Shown: positions 1-6,403, counted from the first letter of the stretch. The stretch is 8,795 nucleotides of DNA from an uncultured Collinsella sp. (GCA_902491055.1 CABUGI010000078.1:1-8795), one strand, 5' to 3'. Made by a program: numbers and translations. The notes: a model not told the origin generated them from the sequence alone.

Positions 1-1262
1 CCGACAACGGCAAGGCCGTCTTTGTGCAGGGCGCCGTGGCAGGCGACACCGTCGAGGCCGAGGTCGTACAGGACGGCAAGTCGTTCATGCGTGCCCGCAC
101 CACCGAGATTCTGGAGCCAAGCCCCGATCGCATTCAGCCTCCCTGCCCCTTCGTGGGCATCTGCGGCGGCTGCTCGTGGGGCAATCTCTCACGCACGGCA
201 CAGCTCGCCGCCAAGGAGCAAAATCTGCGCTCCACGCTCGAGCGTATCGGCAAGTTCAGCCCCGATCAAGTCGATGAACTGGTGCAACCCATCCGCCACA
301 CCAAGGATGATTGGGGCTACCGCAATAAAATCGAACTCGAGCCGACCGTTGTAAACGGCCGCGTGCGTCTTGGCATGCACGGTGTCGATCCTCGCAAGAT
401 CGTGACCGTCGATTCGTGCCCGTTGTTCGACAAACGCTTCCCCAAGGCACTCAAATCGGTCGTCGGCGCACTCAACTATCTAAGCGGCAGCCATGACTTG
501 GGGCTCGAACGCGTGGGCATTCGCGCATCGCGCCGCACCAAGGCACTCGAGGTCGCACTCTGGACGCCCACAGGCTCTTTTCCGCGCTCGCAGGTCTCCC
601 GCGTGCTGGCGGACGCCGCTCATCCCACGAGCATCGTGCGCGTGATGAGCAAGGGCGAAAAGAAGGCCCGCCGTGTCTCCAAGGTCGAAATGCTCGCCGG
701 AGAGGGCTCATGGACCGAAAATATCGCCGAGGGTCAGATGCGCTTGTCTGCCCCGTCTTTTTTCCAGGTCAACACCAAGGGTGCCGAGATTTTGATCGAG
801 CTTGTCATGGAAGCGCTCGACCCGCAGGAAGACGAGCTTGCCGTGGACCTGTACTGCGGTGCCGGCACCTTTACCCTGCCGCTCGCCCGCCGCTGCGACT
901 TTGTCGCTGCCGTCGAGGCCTACGGCCCCGCCGTGCGCGATCTACGCCGTAACCTGGAAATCAACAAGCTTGATAACGTCGACGTCATCGGCGGAGACGC
1001 GGTGCGCGAGTTCCCCGACCAGGATGCCGACATCTTGGTGGTCGACCCGCCGCGCGCAGGCCTCGCCCCCGAGGCGATCGACCTTATCGCCAGCACGAGT
1101 GCCCGCGATGTCGCCTACGTGAGCTGCGACCCGGCCACCCTGGCGCGCGATCTCAAACGCTTTGTCGAAGAAGGCACCTTCTCCCCCGTAAAGATCACGC
1201 CAGTCGATCTGTTCCCACAAACCTTCCACTGCGAGACCGTCGTCCACCTCAAGCGCAACTAG
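1..1262 (+). CDS. rlmD: 23S rRNA (uracil-5-)-methyltransferase, RlmD/TrmA family, 5' end cut by window
   Basis: SAM-dependent enzyme that makes 5-methyluridine in RNA. The frame is open from position 3; a GTG at 24 is in frame, but residues before it (DNGKAVFVQGAV) continue a TRAM-like RNA-binding domain, so the true start lies upstream. Numbering from that GTG: 4Fe-4S cysteines C41, C47, C50 (C-x5-C-x2-C) with C132 as the fourth; SAM motif DLYCGAGTF at 275-283; acidic E298; DPPR 341-344; catalytic nucleophile C368 in SCDPATLARD; general base E404 in CETVVHL. All hallmarks of the RumA/RlmD class are present, and only about 20-40 N-terminal residues seem to be missing. The Fe-S cysteines favour RlmD, or the dual-site RlmCD, over TrmA, but the target uridine cannot be read from sequence. 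No terminator hairpin follows the stop. Confidence 0.9.
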   Translation, partial: DNGKAVFVQGAVAGDTVEAEVVQDGKSFMRARTTEILEPSPDRIQPPCPFVGICGGCSWGNLSRTAQLAAKEQNLRSTLERIGKFSPDQVDELVQPIRHTKDDWGYRNKIELEPTVVNGRVRLGMHGVDPRKIVTVDSCPLFDKRFPKALKSVVGALNYLSGSHDLGLERVGIRASRRTKALEVALWTPTGSFPRSQVSRVLADAAHPTSIVRVMSKGEKKARRVSKVEMLAGEGSWTENIAEGQMRLSAPSFFQVNTKGAEILIELVMEALDPQEDELAVDLYCGAGTFTLPLARRCDFVAAVEAYGPAVRDLRRNLEINKLDNVDVIGGDAVREFPDQDADILVVDPPRAGLAPEAIDLIASTSARDVAYVSCDPATLARDLKRFVEEGTFSPVKITPVDLFPQTFHCETVVHLKRN

Positions 1263-1303
1263 CCACTTAATCATTGCTCAGAAAAATCATTGGGAAATCG
1301 AGC

Positions 1304-1332
1304 GTGGCAAGCGGAGGTCTTCGGGGTATAAG
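1304..1332 (+). promoter_or_regulatory. Possible promoter before the DJ-1/maf pair
   Basis: TATAAG at 1327-1332 resembles a -10 box, with a weak -35 candidate TGGCAA at 1305-1310 (16-nt spacer). It lies in the 106-nt gap after the methyltransferase stop, about 37 nt before the chosen DJ-1 start. The -35 match is poor, so read-through from upstream is equally possible. Confidence 0.3.
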
Positions 1333-1368
1333 ACGGCTAATTGTATGCCGCCTATGAAAGGAACCCTC

Positions 1369-1911
1369 ATGCCCAGCGTTGCCGTTCTCGCCGCCGATGG
1401 CTTTGAAACTATTGAATGCTTGACCATGGTCGATGTCATGCGTCGCGGCGGCGTGCGTGCCACGCTCGTCTCGATCATGCCCACGCGCGAGGTCGTAAGC
1501 TCGCTGCAGATCCCCGTGACCTGCGATGCACTCTTTGATGAGATCAACTTTGACGAGTACGACTGCGTCGTGCTGCCCGGCGGCCTGCCCGGTGCCACCA
1601 ACTTGCGTGCAGATCAGCGCGTCTGCGACGTGGTCGGCGAGTTCGCCGCGACCAAGCACGTCGCCGCCATCTGCGCCGCCCCGTTTATCCTGGGCGAGCT
1701 CGACCTGCTCGAGGGGCGCCATGCCACGTGCTTCCCTGGCTTTGAGAAAAGCTTCCCCGAAGGCGCCTATACCGGCGAGAAGGTCACTCAAGACGGCAAC
1801 ATCATCACTGCCAGCGGCATGGCACAGTCACTCCCCTTTGCATTGGAGCTGCTGCGCACGCTCGCCGGCGACAAGGCCGTCGAGAAGGTCGCCGAGGGCA
1901 TCCAACTATGA
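1369..1911 (+). CDS. DJ-1/PfpI (ThiJ/YajL) family protein
   Basis: A 180-residue protein of the DJ-1/PfpI superfamily, the usual length for YajL/DJ-1-type single-domain members. It begins MPSVAVLAADGFE and keeps the family's acidic residue E16 (equivalent to DJ-1 E18, aligned through the shared VDVMRR segment) and the nucleophile-elbow cysteine C102 in AAICAAP (equivalent to DJ-1 C106). The VVLPGG loop is at 67-72. The start at 1369 is preferred over the in-frame ATG at 1345 because AAAGGA at 1357-1362 sits 6 nt before it and the N-terminus then matches the family. Members are linked to oxidative or carbonyl-stress protection (chaperone or disputed deglycase activity); the actual substrate is unknown. 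The stop overlaps the maf start in ATGA, indicating translational coupling. Confidence 0.88.
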   Translation: MPSVAVLAADGFETIECLTMVDVMRRGGVRATLVSIMPTREVVSSLQIPVTCDALFDEINFDEYDCVVLPGGLPGATNLRADQRVCDVVGEFAATKHVAAICAAPFILGELDLLEGRHATCFPGFEKSFPEGAYTGEKVTQDGNIITASGMAQSLPFALELLRTLAGDKAVEKVAEGIQL

Positions 1912-2489
1912 TTTTGGCTTCCCAATCGCCGCGCCGCATAGAGCTGATGCGCGAGGCAGGCTACAACATTCGCGTGATTCCCGCGGATATCGACGAAACG
2001 CCCTTTGATGGCGAGCCCCCGCTCACGCTTGTCGAGCGCTTGGCACGCGCCAAGGCGGCTGCCGTTGCTGCCGAGTATGCCGAGCCCAATGAGTTGACCG
2101 TCGCGGCCGACACCATCGTCACCTTCGACGGCAAGATTTTGGGCAAGCCGGCAACCGAGGGCGAGGCGCGCACCATGCTTCGTGAGCTTTCGGGCCGCAC
2201 GCACCAGGTCGCAACCGGCGTCTGCATCGTTAAGGCAGGCGATACGGCCGCCCCGCATGCCGCCGAGAGCCTGTCGTTTGTCGATGTGACCGACGTGACA
2301 TTCTACGAGCTCACCGACGAACAGATCGAGCGCTACGTCGCCTCGGGTGAGCCCATGGACAAGGCCGGCGCCTACGGCATTCAGGGCACAGGCGGACGCA
2401 TGCTCGTGCACGATATTTCGGGCGACTTCTATAACGTGGTGGGCCTACCCATCGCCCGCGTCGCGCGCGCGATTCAAAAACTCTCGTAA
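1908..2489 (+). CDS. maf: Maf family nucleoside triphosphate pyrophosphatase (YhdE-like)
   Basis: A 193-residue full-length Maf protein, a cytoplasmic house-cleaning enzyme that hydrolyses non-canonical or excess NTPs to NMP and PPi and is linked to septum control in some bacteria. The N-terminal signature SQSPRR is at 5-10, the catalytic aspartate is D68 in AADTIV, followed by GKILGKP (75-81), and the C-terminal KAGAYGIQG (152-160) with FYNVVGLP (174-181) is typical. The KAGAYGIQG version and AADTIV favour the YhdE (dTTP/UTP) subgroup over YceF (m7GTP); this is judged by motif only. The start ATG overlaps the upstream stop by 4 nt; GAGGG at 1894-1898 can act as ribosome site inside the upstream gene. 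Confidence 0.93.
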   Translation: MILASQSPRRIELMREAGYNIRVIPADIDETPFDGEPPLTLVERLARAKAAAVAAEYAEPNELTVAADTIVTFDGKILGKPATEGEARTMLRELSGRTHQVATGVCIVKAGDTAAPHAAESLSFVDVTDVTFYELTDEQIERYVASGEPMDKAGAYGIQGTGGRMLVHDISGDFYNVVGLPIARVARAIQKLS

Positions 2490-2497
2490 TTGCATCT

Positions 2498-2526
2498 GGC
2501 GCTGGGTATCCCCCGGCGCCTACAAT
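2498..2526 (+). promoter_or_regulatory. GC-rich hairpin followed by TACAAT in the maf/P1 peptidase gap
   Basis: GGCGCTGGG at 2498-2506 pairs with CCCGGCGCC at 2512-2520 (9 bp with one G-U, 5-nt loop), starting 9 nt after the maf stop. TACAATTTT follows immediately. The hairpin plus T-run could be a modest terminator for the maf transcript, or TACAAT (2521-2526) could be a -10 box for the next gene; no good -35 is seen at 16-18 nt. Both roles are possible. Confidence 0.4.
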
Positions 2527-2590
2527 TTTGGCGTACCGTACGGATCCCGACCGGGCACAAGGCGCGGCGGAAAACCGATAGGAGTTAAAC

Positions 2591-3592
2591 ATGGATACAC
2601 TGCTCGAGGCCATTGACGTCTGCGATGTCGATGGCTTTTGCTATGGCAACTATACGGACGAGGAGGCCGGCACCGGTTGCACCGTAATCGTGGCACCCGA
2701 GGGCGCCACCGGCGGCGTTGACGTTCGCGGCGGTGCTCCAGCATCGCGCGAAACCGACCTGCTGCGACCCGAGAACACCGTCGACAAGGTCCACGCCGTC
2801 TGCCTTTCGGGTGGATCGGCCTTTGGCCTCGAGGCTGCAAGCGGCGTCGCTCGCGAGCTTGAGAGCCGCGGCATCGGCCTTCCCGTCGGCCCCACACAGG
2901 TGCCTATCGTGTGCTCCAGCTGTATCTTCGACCTCGCCTTTGGTAACCCCACCGTACGCCCCGACATTGAGGCAGGCATCTCCGCCGTGCGCGAGGCGCT
3001 CGACCACACCCCCACCACGCTCGAGCAGGGCAATGTAGGTGCCGGCACCGGCGCCACTGTAGGCAAGCTCATGGGGCCTGCCACCTGCATGAAGGCCGGC
3101 CTTGGAGCTGCCGCCGTGGCACTCGGCCCCATCAAGGTGGGCGCCGTGGTCTCGGTCAACGCCTGCGGCAACGTGGTCGACCCCTTCACCGGCGAGTGGG
3201 TCGCCGGCATGCGCGCCGCAGCCGATAGCGACCAGATCGTCGACATGGAACTCGCAGCCTTTGCCTCCGCCGGATCCATGCAGATGCCGCTCGACCGCAC
3301 CAACACCACCATCAGCTGCATCGTCACCAACGTGGAACTCACTAAGGCACAAGCTACCAAGGTCTCCCAGATGGCCGCAGACGCCTACGCACACGCCATC
3401 CGTCCCACGCACACCACCAACGACGGCGACACCATCTACACCCTCGCCAGCGGCAAACTGGGCGCCCAGGCAAGTGCCGCCGTTCCCCTAGACCTGCTGG
3501 GCATGCTCGCCGTAAGGACTTTGCAAACCGCCATCGTAAACGGAGCCAAAACCGCCAAAACCTCCCACGGCATCCCCGGCGCCGCGAAGTAA
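2591..3592 (+). CDS. P1 family peptidase (DmpA/NylC-like N-terminal nucleophile aminopeptidase, MEROPS S58 type)
   Basis: A 333-residue protein of the self-cleaving DmpA/NylC/P1 family. These are made as a precursor that cuts itself before a Ser or Thr, which becomes the N-terminal nucleophile of the smaller chain. The likely cut is N238/T239 in RTNTTISC. Recalled NylC active-site residues line up by offset: T267 with T239, and D306/D308 with D278/D280 in DGDT. K159 and N190 lie near the expected Lys and Asn positions. Other family blocks are LSGGSAFGLEAASG (72-85), GLPVGPTQVPIV (96-107) and NVGAGTGATVGKL (148-160). AGGAG at 2580-2584 precedes the ATG by 6 nt. No signal peptide or membrane segment is seen, so it is probably cytoplasmic. 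The natural substrate (small peptides or beta-aminoacyl amides in relatives) is unknown. Element E1 starts 14 nt after the stop. Confidence 0.9.
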   Translation: MDTLLEAIDVCDVDGFCYGNYTDEEAGTGCTVIVAPEGATGGVDVRGGAPASRETDLLRPENTVDKVHAVCLSGGSAFGLEAASGVARELESRGIGLPVGPTQVPIVCSSCIFDLAFGNPTVRPDIEAGISAVREALDHTPTTLEQGNVGAGTGATVGKLMGPATCMKAGLGAAAVALGPIKVGAVVSVNACGNVVDPFTGEWVAGMRAAADSDQIVDMELAAFASAGSMQMPLDRTNTTISCIVTNVELTKAQATKVSQMAADAYAHAIRPTHTTNDGDTIYTLASGKLGAQASAAVPLDLLGMLAVRTLQTAIVNGAKTAKTSHGIPGAAK

Positions 3593-3605
3593 CCCCCACT
3601 CGACC

Positions 3606-3734
3606 GTCGGTCGGAGGCGGGCGGGCGTTACGTTTGCTGCTCTACAGTCCTATGCAAGACGAAGGCCACATTAAGTGGCCTTCTTTGCATGCGGAACTCG
3701 CGACAAACGTAATGCCCGCCCGCCTCCGACCGAC
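3606..3734 (+). repeat. Nested inverted-repeat element E1 (candidate 3'-UTR RNA)
   Basis: The outer arms 3606-3636 and 3704-3734 are complementary over 31 bp with a single G-T (G-U in RNA) pair, 3627/3713. Inside are block ACAGTCCT (3644-3651), stem ATGCAA/TTGCAT (3652-3657/3685-3690), hairpin GAAGGCCAC-ATTAA-GTGGCCTTC (3661-3683), and block TGCGGAACT (3690-3698). It begins 14 nt after the P1 peptidase stop, in that gene's orientation. The inner hairpin followed by TTT could help terminate transcription, but the long outer stem goes beyond an ordinary terminator. It is homologous in core to E2 and E3. No target-site duplication or coding sequence is evident. Confidence 0.85.
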
Positions 3735-3766
3735 TACCAACTAATATTTTTTCAGCCCAGGCCCCT

Positions 3767-3802
3767 GTGTACCGCGCGTCGAAGATCTTCAAATTCAAAT
3801 AA
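3767..3802 (+). pseudogene. 3' stub of a lost glycosyltransferase gene
   Basis: Read on +, this stretch gives VYRASKIFKFK followed by TAA. The glycosyltransferase at 3970-5001 ends LYRLASKIFKFN plus TAA on the opposite strand. From TAC to the stop, the two codon series align with one codon deleted; CGC/CGT, GCG/GCC and TCG/TCT differ only at third positions, and the last codon changes AAA to AAC. Synonymous differences indicate descent from coding sequence, beyond a chance inverted repeat. Nothing upstream in frame (3735-3766) matches the rest of the enzyme, and E1 ends at 3734, so only the tail survives. The match is short, so this remains an inference. Confidence 0.55.
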
Positions 3803-3827
3803 CCTGACAATCGATTCTTATAGCAGA

Positions 3828-3937
3828 GGCCCCTTGGCCTTTAGTTTGATACAAGTTCCGCACGAGCCGGAAAGCACTTAATGTGCTTTCCATGCGAGCA
3901 GGACTGTTCGCAGTAGCAAACTAAAGGCCAAGGGGCC
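3828..3937 (-). repeat. Nested inverted-repeat element E2 (candidate 3'-UTR RNA)
   Basis: The outer arms 3828-3848 and 3917-3937 are a perfect 21-bp inverted repeat. Read on the minus strand, the inside holds ACAGTCCT (3907-3900), hairpin GGAAAGCAC-ATTAA-GTGCTTTCC (3891-3869), and TGCGGAACT (3862-3854), with GTTTGCT and CAAAC at the arm edges as in E1. It lies 33 nt beyond the stop of the minus-strand glycosyltransferase, in the same orientation as that gene. Stem sequences differ from E1 in both arms while pairing is kept. Confidence 0.85.
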
Positions 3938-3969
3938 CAGTCAACCTATCAGCAGCGATTACTCAACAG
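3938..3969. other. Spacer between E2 and the glycosyltransferase stop
   Basis: Thirty-two bases with no recognisable signal. With E1, the gene stub and E2 they complete the 377-base gene-free convergent junction 3593-3969. No promoter, tRNA or small ORF with a ribosome site is convincing there. Confidence 0.5.
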
Positions 3970-5001
3970 TTAGTTGAATTTGAAGATCTTAGAGGCAAGA
4001 CGGTATAGGCCGAGTGTGGTTTTGTCTCCGGCCCGTCCACGCAGATTGGTGAAGAACCCGACCACGCCGTAGCGGGCACGACGATACATGCGCTCGTCAT
4101 AGGCCTTCAAATCATTCCACAGCGTCTTTAGGCGCTCGTCGGCGCAATCTTCCTCGGAAAGCTTGGTAAGCACCGAGCAGATCGCCATCATCATGGTGAA
4201 ATAGCCCATCATGTACGAGCGCAGACGCGACGACTCAACATCGCTGTACAGGTGGTACGACTCCATCATGATGCGCGTCACACGGAACTGCTGGTCCAGA
4301 CGCTTGACCATCGTGGCCTCGTTGACACTCTGGCCCTCGCGACCGATAAAGTAGCGATAGAGGTCGATGTCGGCGTAGTACATGGTCTTGCAACGCGGCA
4401 GCGGCACGTAGGCGTAGATGTTGTCCACATAGAACGTGTGCGGCGGCATGGGAAGGTTGGACTCGCGCAGCACATCCGTGCGATAGCACAGGCTGTGCAT
4501 GAGTAGGTTCTGGTCCAGGCGGAAATGACCGATCTGATCCCAGGAAAAGATCTTCTTGCGCGGCAGGGCAAATTTGTAGCCAATAGCGGTATGCGTGCCC
4601 TCGTAAACCTTCTCGTACACGTAGTTCGAGATAAACAGGTCAACGCGCTGGTCGCGCTCCTCAAAGCCACGCAGAATCGACAGCATGGTCGAAAGGGCAG
4701 CGCCGTCAAGCCAGTCGTCCGAATCAACAACCTTGTAGTAGGTGCCCTGTGCCTCGCGCAGACCCGAAAGGACGGCAATACCGTGGCCGCCGTTCTCCTG
4801 GTGTACCGCACGAATGATACCGGGATAACGCGCCTCCCACTCATCGGCCTTATCGGCCGTCTCGTCCTTGGAGCCGTCGTCCACCACGATAATCTCGATA
4901 TCGGTGGCGTAATTGCTCCCCTCCAAGATGGAGGTGATGCAATGGTCCATGTCCTTGGCGGCGTTATACGAGGGAATACCGAATGTTATGACTTTATGCA
5001 T
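3970..5001 (-). CDS. Glycosyltransferase family 2 protein
   Basis: A 343-residue GT-A fold glycosyltransferase that would transfer a sugar from a nucleotide donor during surface or exopolysaccharide synthesis at the cytoplasmic face. From the ATG at 5001: ITFGIPSYN at 5-13, IIVVDDGSKDET at 37-48 (nucleotide-binding aspartates D41-D42), GGHGIAVLSGLREAQG at 71-86, and the metal-binding DSDD at 93-96 followed by WLD. No clear transmembrane helix is seen. The alternative start at 5019 adds six residues (MRLSPA); neither has a strong ribosome site, and 5001 is chosen because family members begin close to the VITFGIPSYN strand. It overlaps the 3' end of glf by 8 nt, so the two are cotranscribed and probably translationally coupled. 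The pairing with glf suggests a galactofuranose-containing glycan, but donor and acceptor are not determined. E2 follows its stop. Confidence 0.88.
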   Translation of the reverse strand: MHKVITFGIPSYNAAKDMDHCITSILEGSNYATDIEIIVVDDGSKDETADKADEWEARYPGIIRAVHQENGGHGIAVLSGLREAQGTYYKVVDSDDWLDGAALSTMLSILRGFEERDQRVDLFISNYVYEKVYEGTHTAIGYKFALPRKKIFSWDQIGHFRLDQNLLMHSLCYRTDVLRESNLPMPPHTFYVDNIYAYVPLPRCKTMYYADIDLYRYFIGREGQSVNEATMVKRLDQQFRVTRIMMESYHLYSDVESSRLRSYMMGYFTMMMAICSVLTKLSEEDCADERLKTLWNDLKAYDERMYRRARYGVVGFFTNLRGRAGDKTTLGLYRLASKIFKFN

Positions 5002-6196
5002 GGCAGGCGATAATCTCATCCGAAAGATCGAGGGCGGAATTGGTCACAGCGTCCATATCGTAGTAACGATACTCGGCCAGACGACCCACCGGGTGGAAGT
5101 TCGTCAGGTTCTGGACGCGCTCAAGATAGCGCTCATAGAGCTCACGGTTCTCGGGCTCAAGAATGGCGTAGTACGGTGTCTCGCCCGAGCCGGGCGTATA
5201 GGCCTTGGAGTACTCCTTCATGATGGTGGTCTTGCCGGGCAGGACCTGACCGGTCATGTTCTTGAACTCGGTGATACGCGTGTAGTCCTCGCTCGTGGTG
5301 TAGTTGACGGTGCCCACGGGCTGGAACTGGTCCATATCGAGCGTCTCGAACTTCATATCGAGCGTGCGGTACGGCAGCGCGCCCAGGTCGAGGTTGAACA
5401 GCTCGTCGAGCGGACCGGTGTAGACGATCTCGCCGCCATAGACCTTGCCGTCGATCTTGACGGTGGTCTCGTCGATCTCGAAGAGGTCGCGGGCGTCCAC
5501 GTCGCAGAACACATCAATCAGATCGTGATCGAGCATATGCTCGAACAGCGCGGTATAGCCGTCCTGCGGCATACCCTGGAAAGGAGCCTGCGGGAAGTAG
5601 CGATCGTCATCGCCCACAAAGACGGGGACGCGGCCGGTGATCGAGGGGTCGATCTGGTCGGGCGTCTGGCCCCACTGCTTCATGGTGTAATGCAAAAAGA
5701 CGTTCTCATAGACATAATCGGCGACCTCGGCAAGATCCGGGTCGTTCTTCTTGCGCAGCTCCATAATGGGCACCTTGACGTCCTTGCCAAAGGTCTCCAC
5801 GAGCTTTTGGTACAGTTCCTCGCCGCGCTCATCGCCAAAGGCAAGCTTAAGGCTCGCATGGTTAAAGGGCACGGGCATTAGGGTACCGTTGATGTTGGCG
5901 AGCACCTTGTGCTGGTAGTCCGTCCACTTGGTAAAGCGCGACAGGAAATTGTGGACGCGCTCGTTAAAGGTATGGTAGATGTGCGGACCATACTCGTGGA
6001 CCAGGATTCCCGCCTCGTCAGTGCAGTCGAAGGCATTGCCCGCAATGTGGCTTCGGCGCTCCAAAACGGCAACACGATAGCCGATGGTTTCGGCAAGACG
6101 GCGGGCGCAAACGGCACCGGCATAACCGGCGCCGACAACGATCATGTCGTACGCACCGGCATTAAAGCCTTCAGGCAGGCCTGAGGTAATCTGCAT
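4994..6196 (-). CDS. glf: UDP-galactopyranose mutase
   Basis: A 400-residue FAD enzyme that interconverts UDP-galactopyranose and UDP-galactofuranose, the donor for Galf-containing cell-surface glycans. FAD-binding motif GAGYAG is at 22-27 within MIVVGAGYAGAVCARRL; then the FAD-contact segment HIAGNAFD (50-57), active-site YGPHIYHT (69-76), KQWG (173-176), R189 in SITGRVPV and R307 in YTRITEFK (probably the two substrate-phosphate arginines), and C-terminal YRYYDMD (376-382). Length and motif order fit the bacterial enzyme. The N-terminus carries about 15 more residues than many relatives, but AAGGAG (6207-6202) 5 nt before the ATG supports this start. It is the first gene of a two-gene minus-strand unit. 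Confidence 0.96.
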   Translation of the reverse strand: MQITSGLPEGFNAGAYDMIVVGAGYAGAVCARRLAETIGYRVAVLERRSHIAGNAFDCTDEAGILVHEYGPHIYHTFNERVHNFLSRFTKWTDYQHKVLANINGTLMPVPFNHASLKLAFGDERGEELYQKLVETFGKDVKVPIMELRKKNDPDLAEVADYVYENVFLHYTMKQWGQTPDQIDPSITGRVPVFVGDDDRYFPQAPFQGMPQDGYTALFEHMLDHDLIDVFCDVDARDLFEIDETTVKIDGKVYGGEIVYTGPLDELFNLDLGALPYRTLDMKFETLDMDQFQPVGTVNYTTSEDYTRITEFKNMTGQVLPGKTTIMKEYSKAYTPGSGETPYYAILEPENRELYERYLERVQNLTNFHPVGRLAEYRYYDMDAVTNSALDLSDEIIACHA

Positions 6197-6210
6197 CGAT
6201 ACTCCTTGTC

Positions 6211-6257
6211 AAAAGCCACGGGCTCGTTAGCTGGGCTTTTCTCGAACATTCTTCGAG
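6211..6257 (-). promoter_or_regulatory. Two hairpins in the glf leader
   Basis: On the minus strand CTCGAA/TTCGAG (6257-6252/6246-6241, 5-nt loop) is followed directly by AAAAGCC/GGCTTTT (6240-6234/6217-6211, 16-nt loop). The second ends four bases before the glf ribosome site and looks terminator-like. Either could influence glf translation or transcript length; there is no match I recognise to a known riboswitch. Confidence 0.4.
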
Positions 6258-6274
6258 ACATATTTATCAGAGCG

Positions 6275-6280
6275 ATTATA
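6275..6280 (-). promoter_or_regulatory. -10 box candidate for glf
   Basis: A consensus TATAAT on the minus strand, about 80 nt before the glf start. A 16-18-nt spacer would put the -35 at about 6297-6304, over the opposing -10 box; no good TTGACA match is seen. Confidence 0.5.
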
Positions 6281-6294
6281 GCGCTAATGCGTCC

Positions 6295-6300
6295 TATAAT
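6295..6300 (+). promoter_or_regulatory. -10 box candidate for pta
   Basis: A consensus TATAAT on the plus strand, 127 nt before the pta ATG. The -35 region would fall at 6271-6277, over the minus-strand TATAAT, and is weak. Expected transcription start is near 6307, giving a leader of about 120 nt. Confidence 0.55.
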
Positions 6301-6318
6301 GAGCTTGCCACACAAGGA

Positions 6319-6403
6319 AAGCTCAAGCACCGCGGCGTACAAATTTGAAAGATAAACCCGCTAGCAGCGGGTTTATTCGTGAACAGCCGGGCGCCTGGAG
6401 CTT
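6319..6403 (+). promoter_or_regulatory. Structured pta leader with a terminator-like hairpin
   Basis: ATAAACCCGCT at 6352-6362 and AGCGGGTTTAT at 6366-6376 form a perfect 11-bp hairpin with a 3-nt loop. Around it AAGCTC (6319-6324) can pair with GAGCTT (6398-6403), and GGCG (6334-6337) with CGCC (6392-6395), giving a three-level nested fold that ends 14 nt before the pta ribosome site. The short T-run makes the hairpin a weak terminator or attenuator candidate on either strand. No known riboswitch class is recognised. Confidence 0.45.

Noticed and set aside
1333..1350. CGGC/GCCG dyad before the DJ-1 gene
   Set aside because: Four base pairs with a 9-nt loop is expected by chance in GC-rich DNA.
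1345..1368. Upstream in-frame ATG as the DJ-1 start
   Set aside because: No ribosome site precedes it, and the eight extra residues have no family counterpart; the ATG at 1369 has AAAGGA at proper spacing.
2585..3412. Minus-strand 275-codon open frame
   Set aside because: Antisense to the P1 peptidase, with low-complexity Gly/His/Ala-rich translation and no family motif.
3628..3881. Short open frames across E1 and E2 on both strands
   Set aside because: They are products of long inverted repeats, lack ribosome sites, and would be disrupted by the stem changes seen between copies.
3606..3937. Insertion sequence or MITE interpretation of E1 and E2
   Set aside because: The terminal arms differ completely between copies, no target-site duplication is visible, and orientation follows the upstream gene. 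A transposition origin is not excluded but is less well supported than an RNA role.
4913..5881. Plus-strand 322-codon open frame
   Set aside because: It lies antisense to glf, whose FAD and active-site motifs are clear. Its own translation shows no recognisable fold and reads as a reverse-strand shadow of GC-rich codons.
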